DNA of 19,291 nucleotides from the NCBI GenBank assembly GCA_025765595.1, contig JAIVFH010000453.1:1-19291 (forward strand). The letters are read 5' to 3'. Source of the stretch: Obelidium mucronatum. Its lineage: Eukaryota > Chytridiomycota > Chytridiomycetes > Chytridiales > Chytriomycetaceae. Below the pieces are notes generated by a model. The model worked only from the letters and a program-made list of their open reading frames with translations. It was not told where the DNA came from and ran no database searches. This document shows positions 1 through 7,700 of this stretch, piece by piece (the stretch's first letter is position 1; the number at the start of each line of letters is the position of its first letter). Both the position numbers and the translations under genes were made by a program.

Positions 1-567
1 GCTTGCAGTGGTACGTATTTTTTTCTGCGTGCAGTTGAATCTTGGAACTGTTTCTAACGTCGCTGGTTAGGAAGGAATGGTGGACATTGGATTCGAAGTC
101 CTTGAAGCGGCTAAAAAGAGTGATTCGAAAGCATTCGAGAGCCGTTTAATGGTTAGTGCTGATGGGATGGAGATGAAAAAACTGTATCAATCTAATGACT
201 TTTTGTCTGTGTGTGTAGCAACGGATTTCTTCAATCCATGATACTCGTCTGAATGTTTCACAACCTTCTTCTGAACCGCTTGCAGCACGAATCGCTGCCG
301 CTGGCGAAAGTTTGAAGCAGACTGCGGAAGAGTATCATGTGAGGTTTATTCTTCAATTGATGTTTGTTTTTTGTTGACCACCTGATTTTAGACGGACCTT
401 CAAGCTCTTCTGAATGCTCTTTCAAGCCACCCAGATGCCAACCTGCATGGATTACGCGTGCAACTGGATTATAATTCGGTGAGTTTTTTTACTGTCTGTA
501 AATACGGTTTGTTAATAACTCGAATGGCGGCCAGTTTTACAAGGGAAAGGGTTGCTGTTCCTCTTGA
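1..567 (+). CDS. 3' end of an unrecognised multi-exon gene (partial)
   Basis: The gene begins upstream of the window. I read exons at 1-10 (end of an exon), 71-151, 219-338, 392-478 and 535-567 (stop TGA), with introns 11-70, 152-218, 339-391 and 479-534. The donors are GTACGT, GTTAGT, GTGAGG and GTGAGT; the first intron has a CTAAC branch-like site before TTAG. All junctions I could check are phase 0 and the frame stays open throughout. The visible C-terminus (about 109 residues) is mostly predicted helical, with no recognisable domain, and ends in FYKGKGCCSS. The terminal Cys pair could be a lipidation site, but that is only a possibility. AATAAA follows 13 bp after the stop. I do not recognise the family, and the first methionine in view (77) is probably internal because the reading frame extends through a good splice acceptor. 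Confidence 0.6.
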
Positions 568-580
568 GTGTGGTGTTGTG

Positions 581-586
581 AATAAA
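581..586 (+). terminator. poly(A) signal AATAAA of the leftmost gene
   Basis: AATAAA lies 13 bp after the TGA at 565-567. The gene converges on the Nudix gene that reads the other way. The 568-842 spacer holds this signal and minus-strand AATAAA motifs at 687-692 and 593-598 that could serve the Nudix gene; I see no further gene in it. Confidence 0.55.
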
Positions 587-842
587 ATGATATTTATTGT
601 TTAACTCTGGGAATCAGCTACCATAATAAACGTAAGAACAGACTTTCTAAAACCAAAAAAGGTATGCGAGAAGCCTGTTTGTCGGTTTTATTAAACTTGA
701 AGGAGATTGAAGGGCTTCAGTATTCCCTTGCCAATTCAAAAAACAAAATAAGACATCGAGAAGAACGTTCACACGCGTTTTGCGATTCAATTTCAAATGA
801 TTCGGTTTAATGGTAGATGTGTGAGAGGGAGATAAATACATA

Positions 843-1361
843 TTATGCAATAGTATCAGAGCCAGTTGCAATTGGTGCAGACTCTGCGGCAGAATCCAAT
901 ACGTCGCTCATCTGCTCCTCGCCAGACTCGAGCGCCAAGTAGGCTTCGAGCGCCTTGTACAGCTGGTTGCGCCCGTGTTCGCGCAGCCGGGCGAGCGCCT
1001 CGTCGGGCGCAAAGGCGCGCCGGTCCCTGTGCGCCTGCTCAGGCCACGCGTCGGCGAGCGCGGCGCCGCGCATGACGAAGAAATCCAGCTCGGCGGTCGC
1101 CTTGGCGTTCACGAACGAAACCAGGCGCGCGCCGACGCTGCCGCGCAGCCCGGCCTCCTCGAACGCCTCGCGCGCCGCCGCCGCCGCAAGCGTCTCGTCC
1201 GTCTCGGCGCCGCCCTTCGGCAGCACCCAGTCGCTGCGCCGCTTCGACGACGTCACGAGCACGATGCGGCCGTCCGGAAGCACGGGGACTACCCCGACTA
1301 CCTTGCGCAGTCCGGCGGCCGTGTACACCTGCTTGTCGCGCCCAGTGCGTGACTCCTGCAT
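843..1361 (-). CDS. Nudix hydrolase, diphosphoinositol polyphosphate phosphohydrolase (Aps1/Ddp1-like)
   Basis: 172-residue intronless ORF starting at ATG 1359-1361. A complete Nudix box, G-x5-E-x7-R-E-x2-E-E-x-G-L, runs from Gly50 to Leu72 (REAFEEAGL). It is preceded by RRSDWVLPKGG (residues 41-51), the signature seen in DIPP-type Nudix enzymes of fungi and animals. Family knowledge: these enzymes cleave the beta phosphate of inositol pyrophosphates and also hydrolyse diadenosine polyphosphates and polyphosphate, using Mg2+ held by the box glutamates; they act in cytoplasm or nucleus. Length matches the family (yeast Ddp1 is about 188 residues). The last 25 residues are an acidic, low-complexity tail. 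Base composition is striking: 961-1020 has 46 of 60 G+C, against 22 of 60 at 1741-1800 in the adjoining gene. The spacer to the six-cysteine gene upstream is only 127 bp and holds a TATAAA. Confidence 0.9.
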   Translation of the reverse strand: MQESRTGRDKQVYTAAGLRKVVGVVPVLPDGRIVLVTSSKRRSDWVLPKGGAETDETLAAAAAREAFEEAGLRGSVGARLVSFVNAKATAELDFFVMRGAALADAWPEQAHRDRRAFAPDEALARLREHGRNQLYKALEAYLALESGEEQMSDVLDSAAESAPIATGSDTIA

Positions 1362-1444
1362 CTGCGGGGGGTTTTTGGTGCGTTTCTTTTGGGGGCTTGA
1401 ATGTGCCCGGAAATTTTATGATATGGTGGTGTGGGCATGCATCG

Positions 1445-1450
1445 TTTATA
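1445..1450 (-). promoter_or_regulatory. Possible TATA box of the Nudix gene
   Basis: TATAAA on the minus strand, about 84-89 bp upstream of the Nudix ATG and inside the short A/T-rich spacer after the stop of the next gene. No other core-promoter-like motif is obvious there. The same spacer lacks a minus-strand AATAAA, so the 3' end of the neighbouring six-cysteine gene must use a variant signal or lie further on. Confidence 0.35.
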
Positions 1451-1488
1451 ATAAAAAATATTATAAATAAATAACAAAGAAAAATCCG

Positions 1489-2202
1489 TCAAAGAAGCAG
1501 AAACACTGCAAACAAAAGAATCCAAACAGCTCCACGCGCAAATCTACTCCTAAGAGCACTGCTTCCAAAAGGATCCGCCGGTCTGTCGCCTGCACTGCCA
1601 CTACCAGGTCGCTGGGTAATCAGCGTAACAGTGTTGGAAATCAAGTTGTTGCATTCATCGATAATCAGGTTGAAAAACGTTGAATTCACGCATGTTTGGT
1701 TGCAGCTTTGGAGAACCGGCATGTCAGACTTTTAATTTTGTAGTTGATTGTTAAATATGTTTAATCAGCGCGTACAATACGACGTGAAAGCGAGACTTAC
1801 ACAAATTCCTGATCCATCGTTCCCGCTAAACGCTCCAATAAGTAATCCAGGAAGTTGCTGGGCACATGAAATTATGCATGGACTTTGGGTTTGCAAGGAA
1901 TTTAATAGATTTGAGAATGAGAACCCATCATTGTCAGAGGCGGCAGGAGATGAGCCAGAGTTTGCGCCATTCGGAGCTTGGGGCGTTACGACAGCCGCTG
2001 CTGGTCCCGCTCCATTATTCAAGGAAGCAGTTTTCGTTGGGACTACTATTATATTGGGAATCACGATTCCTTTCTCTTCAGCCGGTGGGATGGCTGTTAT
2101 GACGAGTATTGATGAAGGAGGAGGAGGCTTGGCAACGGTCGATGCGATGGCAGTACTCAAGATGCAGTAGCATGTGAATATTCCAAACGGTATTTGAACC
2201 AT
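1489..2202 (-). CDS. Six-cysteine CFEM-like secreted protein, array copy A
   Basis: Two exons: 1801-2202 and 1489-1728, with a 72-bp intron (donor GTAAGT, acceptor AAAAG); 213 residues. The N-terminus (MVQIPFGIFTCYCILSTAIA) looks like a signal peptide. A Pro/Ala/Ser-rich low-complexity stretch follows, then the cysteine domain: C-x3-C-x20-C, intron, x8-C-x3-C-x12-C. The spacing after the intron is the same as in copies B and D, which supports the unusual acceptor. The C-terminus ends in a basic patch and a hydrophobic run (GAVWILLFAVFLLL), as expected for a GPI-anchor signal or single membrane anchor. Domain spacing resembles the fungal CFEM domain with two of its eight cysteines absent; CFEM proteins are cell-surface or secreted proteins, some haem-binding. 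Its loop is the most divergent of the set. Function is inferred only. Confidence 0.72.
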
Positions 2203-2360
2203 ATTAGGGGTAGGCAGGCAAGAACAGCTTCAGCGAAAAAAAGTCGACAGTCAGGACTATGGATTGATTTTCTATATTTTGGGCGGGTTGGGTTGTATTC
2301 CATTTGGGCGGGACCACCTTCCCCCCCATGTCATCTCAGAATTTTTATCTAGACACTGTT

Positions 2361-2366
2361 TTTATT
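2361..2366 (-). terminator. Poly(A) signal of copy B
   Basis: TTTATT on the plus strand reads AATAAA on the minus strand, 2 bp beyond the stop codon at 2369-2371. Close stop-to-signal spacing recurs through the window. Confidence 0.5.
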
Positions 2367-2368
2367 GA

Positions 2369-3216
2369 TTAAGAGAAGCTAAGAGCTATGGCTGAAACAA
2401 TTGCCAATAAAATAGTCCAATGAATAGCGACATGGTCTTTGGCCTGACTGAAAGGGGGATCCGCTACAGGACGAACAGTGGCAAGGGGCGATGGTTCGGC
2501 CGTGGGAACAATCAAGTTGCATTGATCGAGAACGGCTGCCAAAAGAGTAGAATTGGGACATGCCGCTCTACATATACTTAAAAGTTGGTTGTTGCTCTGC
2601 GAACGCGTTTTTAAAAAGATTTGTCTCCAAAAAAAAAATTTTTTTTTTTCTTTCGAACTTACGCAAAACCGTGTTATGCTGTCATTAGAATTCACATCAA
2701 TAGAAGGAATCTGATTTAAGCATTGAGATTGACAAGCTGTCGATAAAACGAGAGCATCGCATGAACTCGATAATGTATTGAGCAAAGGAGAATTCGAACA
2801 AGCCGTCTGACAGTCTTTGAGTAACTCCTTGTTGTCCTGTTGTTGTTGTTTTGGAAAGTATAAGATAGTTTAAGCTCGATTTCTTGTTAGGTCTTGGTAC
2901 GTACACAAAAGGCTTTCACACTGCTTGCTGAGTTGATGTCGACTGCTGGAATTTTGTTCAAGCACACGGAAACACACCGCGAAGAGGCCGATGCAGCAAT
3001 AAAGTTATGAAGTGAACCAGCGGCCACAGCCACTCCACTGATTAAATCGATTGGGTTGAAGGATGGCTTGTTGGTTTCAGAGTCCTGCTGTAAAAAAAAA
3101 TCCCGAATTGTTGGAATCTGAACAAAGGCATGCAAGAGTGACACGAGGCAAAGTACCTGCGCATGAGCCACAGCAATCAGTATTGACCATAGGACAGAGA
3201 TTGTGCGTTGAAGCAT
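2369..3216 (-). CDS. Double-domain six-cysteine CFEM-like secreted protein, array copy B
   Basis: Four exons: 3157-3216, 2905-3087, 2663-2836 and 2369-2596; introns of 69, 68 and 66 bp; 214 residues. Exon 1 encodes only a signal peptide (MLQRTISVLWSILIAVAHAQ). Two complete cysteine domains follow in tandem, each C-x3-C-x18-C, intron, x8-C-x3-C-x12-C. They share the motif CLN[KQ]IP[AS][VI]D[IV]NS, and each is split by its own phase-0 intron at the same place (after AFC and RFC). The last 20 or so residues are hydrophobic, suggesting GPI or membrane anchoring. A minus-strand AATAAA lies 2 bp past the stop. A weak TATACAAA (3243-3250) sits just upstream of the ATG. The first intron is free of stops and a multiple of three, so it could instead be read through; the abrupt end of the signal peptide favours splicing. 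Confidence 0.75.
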
Positions 3217-3296
3217 TTGTTTCTTTTGCGAGAGTCTTTGTTTTTGTATAATGGCGGGAAAAAAAAACAAGTTCTAATGATTCTACATACAGCAAA

Positions 3297-3302
3297 TTTA
3301 TT
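3297..3302 (-). terminator. Poly(A) signal of copy C
   Basis: AATAAA on the minus strand, 14 bp after the copy C stop codon (3317-3319) and within the 100-bp spacer before the copy B start. Confidence 0.5.
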
Positions 3303-3316
3303 TTGATTAAATTTTC

Positions 3317-3964
3317 CTATATCCAGACCGAGAAAAGAAACGAAAGAGCGATCCAGCAAGAAATTTCACGAGCCTCCGCCTTGCTCTCAGCAGCATGTGT
3401 CGTGGAAGACAGTCTGGTTGTCGCTCCCATACTTTTGACGGTTGCCACTTTGGTTGAGTTTGCTGTCCCGTTACAGCTTTTGAATAGAGTATTCAAAAGT
3501 GGTGATTTGGGGCACTTTTTTTTACACGCTTTCAACAATCCAACAGAATCGTTCTGAATCCCAAGAGTTGTATTCAGAAGAAGAAAAAAAAAGATACAAT
3601 AAAGACCTGAATTACTTACACAAAACATCTGAATACTAGCTGAATTAGATAGATTTAAACCCTGGGGAAATTTGGTGAAGCAATCCCTCAAACATGGGTT
3701 TGCCTTTGAAATCATTTTGTAAATCAAAACCACAGTTGACAGATCCTTTGTTATAATTCGAACGTCGGCTTTCACAATCCTATTGATGTCGGGCTTTTTG
3801 GTTGGTTTCTTTTGCTTCTGCCGTTGCTCCAGATGATGATGGGTCGAATTGTCAGTGGTCAAGCCTTGATTTTTTGCTGACTCAGCATCAAGTACAGTGG
3901 CGGAAACAATGCCAAAGATGAAAGCAGCGGTAATAAGCGCGAGAATCAAGACGAGACGATGCAT
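3317..3964 (-). CDS. Six-cysteine CFEM-like secreted protein, array copy C
   Basis: Exons 3620-3964 and 3317-3553 with a 66-bp intron (donor GTAAGT, acceptor TTCAG); 193 residues. The ATG gives a clear signal peptide (MHRLVLILALITAAFIFGIV). A polar, Lys/Gln/His-rich linker follows, then C-x3-C-x19-C, intron, x9-C-x3-C-x12-C, then a Ser/Thr-rich stretch with N-x-S/T sites and a short hydrophobic C-terminal tail. The intron sits directly after the third cysteine, as in all the paralogues. It contains no stop and is a multiple of three, so an unspliced message would still encode a full protein with 22 extra residues. The Copia element lies 155 bp upstream of this start, beyond the TACTT duplication. 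The linker is unlike those of the other copies. Function is inferred from family resemblance only. Confidence 0.75.
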   Translation of the reverse strand: MHRLVLILALITAAFIFGIVSATVLDAESAKNQGLTTDNSTHHHLEQRQKQKKPTKKPDINRIVKADVRIITKDLSTVVLIYKMISKANPCLRDCFTKFPQGLNLSNSASIQMFCVSNSGLYCIFFFLLLNTTLGIQNDSVGLLKACKKKCPKSPLLNTLFKSCNGTANSTKVATVKSMGATTRLSSTTHAAESKAEAREISCWIALSFLFSVWI

Positions 3965-4106
3965 AAGTTGCGTTCTCTTTTTTTGAGTTGGCTGTATGGC
4001 ATGTTCTTCCAGTCAGCCACGGCGGGAAAGTTGCAATGACCCGCAATCGAAAAAATATATTGACAGATTATTCAAATAGATTATACATATCCAGTTTAAT
4101 ATAATA

Positions 4107-4112
4107 TTTATT
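4107..4112 (-). terminator. Orphaned poly(A) signal, probably native to copy D
   Basis: AATAAA on the minus strand, 7 bp outside the left target duplication. If the retrotransposon and one duplication copy are ignored, this motif falls about 85 bp downstream of the copy D stop (10493-10495). The 73 bp left beside copy D contain no AATAAA. Assignment to copy D is inference. Confidence 0.4.
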
Positions 4113-4119
4113 ATTTCAT

Positions 4120-4124
4120 TACTT
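4120..4124. repeat. Left target-site duplication TACTT
   Basis: TACTT directly precedes the TG of the 5' LTR and is repeated at 10415-10419 directly after the 3' LTR. Five bases is the usual Ty1/Copia duplication size; one further T on the left of each copy makes a 6-bp reading (TTACTT) possible. Confidence 0.8.
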
Positions 4125-4294
4125 TGTTACAAGTACAAGCCCTTCCGGCTATCTCCGCTACTTTTATTCCTTCACCTTCCTCAACATTCTTTTAAATTCT
4201 CGACCAATCACAGTGGACCACTATAGCTATCTCCACTTTCTCCAATTTTCCTTATAACGTTGGCAAATTCCCCCCAATTACTGCCATCCTTCAG

Positions 4295-4363
4295 TAATTG
4301 AGTCGTCGCCGCCGCCGTTCATCACCGTCTATCGTTGCTCACTACCTTGCAACGTTATCCAGG
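4295..4363 (+). repeat. 69-bp LTR-internal repeat, copy 1
   Basis: Begins TAATTGAGTCGTCGCCGCCG and ends GTTATCCAGG. The match to copy 2 extends 9 bases to the left (ATCCTTCAG), giving a 78-bp repeat. Confidence 0.9.
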
Positions 4364-4415
4364 GTTAGCTACAGTTGTTTCATTCACTCATTATTATCTC
4401 AGAAGTATAGTCGTA

Positions 4416-4429
4416 TTTATTTAAATAAA
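4416..4429. terminator. Palindromic two-way poly(A) signal in the LTR
   Basis: TTTATTTAAATAAA is its own reverse complement, so AATAAA is present on both strands. The plus-strand motif probably marks the R-region end of the element's own transcript; the same sequence recurs at 10183-10196. Confidence 0.5.
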
Positions 4430-4440
4430 AGATCCTTCAG

Positions 4441-4509
4441 TAATTGAGTCGTCGCCGCCGCCGTTCATCACCGTCTATCGTTGCTCACTACCTTGCAACG
4501 TTATCCAGG
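4441..4509 (+). repeat. 69-bp LTR-internal repeat, copy 2
   Basis: Same sequence as 4295-4363, 146 bp downstream of it, directly abutting copy 3. Confidence 0.9.
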
Positions 4510-4578
4510 TAATTGAGTCGTCGCCGCCGCCGTTCATCACCGTCTATCGTTGCTCACTACCTTGCAACGTTATCCAGG
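4510..4578 (+). repeat. 69-bp LTR-internal repeat, copy 3
   Basis: Direct tandem of copy 2 without spacer. The 3' LTR carries the same three copies at 10062-10130, 10208-10276 and 10277-10345. Confidence 0.9.
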
Positions 4579-4732
4579 TTACAATCAACTCCGCCTACCG
4601 ACGTCATCCGTTCCGGCTGTTGCCGCAATCAATCATATCCTGTCGTTGATTAAGAAGTCTTATTGATCTACCGCAACTATCGAATCTACATCCAAATCTG
4701 AACCAACTGAATCTACAATCTAATCCAACCCA

Positions 4733-7700
4733 ATGGCCATTACGAAACTGACCCGCCTCAATGCGGCCACCCAACAACATGCCATTCTTCAGAATCTTAT
4801 CCTTGCTGTCAACGCGATTGACCGCCCAAAGGACCTGACACGGCCACTGCTGGGACTCTTCAAGAATTTTGATCTTCTGATTGTCGATCACCCACCTCCA
4901 TCCGCGGCCGAGTTCCCAGGCACTCGTGTGCCTGGTCAGGCCGCTGTCGCTGCCTTTGGTGCTGAAGGAGATGCGGACTTCCATCCGGGGTTCCCTGCAA
5001 TAGCTCCACATCTTAACCAGGATAAACTTACAAAGCAAACGGAAAGTTGGGGCCTTCTCCAAGACAAAATCAGAGAAGAAGTTGCTAAACACCTTGACGC
5101 CGATCTTGGGAAATACTTGGTTCCTGTAATTGGCGTGCAGCAGTCCCTTTTCCAGACATGGGCGATCATCCGTCGGGAGATCAACCACAACACTGCCACT
5201 GCCGTCGACACTCTCAAAGCAAAGCTGGACAGAATGGTACAATCCTCTGAGAGCGTACTTGCCTATGCTCTACGTGTCGGAAAGGACATCTACACCCTGA
5301 GTCTGGACGGATATCCTACCGCTGCTGAACACCTCGCTGTTCATCAAGACTGGGGTCATCGATTTATCCTTGGTCTTCAACCAGACGTGGTCAGTCAATA
5401 CAAGGAAGCCTTTGCCCGTCATTTGGTCAATGGAGTCATTCAGCCGCTCACGACCATCGAAGGAATGACGGAATACCTCCAGATGGAAGCTGCCTTTGCT
5501 AGACAAGCTGCCGCTCATCGAGGAGAAGACACTACCACTCCAGGTACCGCGTTACAAGCGTCCACCCACCCAATGCCCGCTGTTCCCATCGCTCCTGCGA
5601 TTCCTGCCCCCACCTCAGCAGTTCGGACTGGAAACGGAAAACGGACAGGAAGAGTACCCCCTGCCGCTGCATTCAGTGCTTCTGCCGCTCCTACTGATTC
5701 AGGCTCCCCTCCAAACGAAGTATTCATCAAACAGCTTCCAATGGAAGTGCCTGTCTCTGACGCAGTTCTGAAGGAGGCAATGGACCGCTTTGGACCTACC
5801 TCTCGAGTTCATGCGGGGACCGGGCGTGTTGCGGGTCTGGGATGGGCGACTTTCGACTCTCCTGAACATGCTGCCAACGCAATTGCGTGCAAGAACATGT
5901 CCCTTGGCAAGCGTGGACCTGACGGAAAGCCTGTCGCAATTGTTATTGCAAAATCCAACAAACCTGCCGCTGGGCAAGGACAAGCTTTTGCTGCAACGGG
6001 TGATATTGTTGGATATGGTGTTCAGTTTATCCCAATAAATGCTGCTCCACAATACTCTCTCTTATCATCCACGGACAGCGTAACCGTTAACGTTGACTCT
6101 GCTGCCACGGGTAGTCTGGGAAATCATCCATCTTTTATGCAGACGCCAAGAGCAGCCACTGTCTACCGCGGGATTGGCGGACAAGCTATCACAGGCTCTG
6201 GATTTGAAGGGGCTATTACTGGCTGCACAAGTATCAGTCAGCCGTACACCACCCCACCCTTTGAACATACGCCAACGGCCAGCCACAATCTACTCAGTGT
6301 TAATGATATTCTCACGAAGAACAATCACAGCGTACTGTTTAATCGCTCAGACATGTCTGTAAATATTGGACACTTTCCACCCAACCAAGACCACACTATA
6401 CTGGCTAAGGGATTTCATGACCGAGGGCTGTTCCCCATTGTGATACAAAGAGCCGTTGCGGCTACACTTGATTCTCCACCACCATCAACTGAGAGCTACG
6501 GACTAGCAGTGGACAACCGGAACCCCAGTTACACCACAAAAGTCAGCAAATGGCACGGCCGCACTCACATAGGTGACTCCCAACTGGAGCGAAGCTACCG
6601 ATTGAAAGCCGTAGATGGTCTAGACCTCGATCCATCGGAATTCTCAGACCTACCATGTCATTGTTCTGCATGCTATCAAGCAAAAATGCACCGCCTCCCT
6701 CATCCACGATCACACGGCGCTCGGTTTGAGCCAAGTAATCTTCTCCAAGTTGTAACCGTGGATCTCATTGTGTTCTCCAAGAATAATGCCTCCCTTGGAG
6801 GAAACAAATACTGGATATCCTTCACTATCCCAAATGCCTTGGGATACCGCTTTGGATTTGGAGTTGATGGAAAGTTCAAGACTGCCAAACATCTAAAGTG
6901 GGCCCAGCAGTGGCTTGAGAGGACCACCAGCCAAAAGGTGAAATCCTGGTTTCTGGATAAGGGAGGAGAGAATCATCCTCGATGGTTCCTTGACACATGT
7001 GAAGAAGAGGGCATCTCGTTCATCAACTCAGGAACTGAAGAGCACCAGTCAATGGGTCTGGAGGAGGGATGGCATCGAATTGCTATGGACCGTCATCGTG
7101 CACTTCAGATTGCTGCCAATGCTCCAACGAACCTCTGGGTTGACGGTCTCAACTATCAATGCGAGATCTACAACTCCTTCCTACACAAGAATGATACAAT
7201 CACTCCTCACCAAGCCTTGCACAACCGCAAGCCAACAGTCAGGGATATGCGTACTATGTTCTGTCTCGCCTTCATACGGGTACTACCAAAGAATCAGTTA
7301 GAGGGAAAGTCCAGTCCACGGTCAATTGCTGGGAGATACATCGGACACTCCAACTATCCTTGGCAACAAAAGCGCGAAACACCAGGGTATCGCATTCTCA
7401 CCATCGATGATGACCCCCACTCGATCCTTGTTGGCCGCGATGTGGCATTCATCGAAGATCAATTCAATCTCGACGATATCCAGCCGTTACTTAAACCGAT
7501 CCGAACAATCTCATGGTCCGACTACCGAGATGACATGGGTCTTGCCCATGACACGGAAGAAATCACGGCACGACTGCGCTCGCGCGTCGATTGGGATGAA
7601 CTGTGCAATGATGTGGAGTCAAGCAGTCTGGACTTTGGTGACAGCAGTGACAGCACTCCAACAGCAAGTGATGCCTCCCCAACACCCTCTCTAACAGACG

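Larger units (their letters stand above)
4125..4647 (+). repeat. 5' LTR (523 bp)
   Basis: Starts TGTTACAAG and ends CCTGTCGTT. It carries an AATAAA at 4424-4429 within a perfect palindrome, possible TATA-like motifs (CTATAG near 4221, TTATAA near 4251) in the left part, and three copies of a 69-bp repeat in the right part. It matches 9892-10414 without differences that I could see. Confidence 0.93.

Noticed and set aside
955..1470. Plus-strand open frames opposite the Nudix gene
   Set aside because: Low-complexity Arg/Ala/Ser-rich products caused by the high GC; the minus strand has a full Nudix box.
1748..2170. 140-residue plus-strand ORF
   Set aside because: Exact antisense of copy A exon 1, which has a signal peptide, conserved cysteines and matching splice sites.
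4295..4578. Spaced direct repeats as a possible CRISPR-like array
   Set aside because: Repeats are 69 bp, two of them abut without spacer, and they lie inside an LTR of a eukaryotic retrotransposon.
4604..5242. 212-residue minus-strand ORF across the LTR end and Gag
   Set aside because: Antisense shadow of Gag; no recognisable features and repeated in part at the other LTR.
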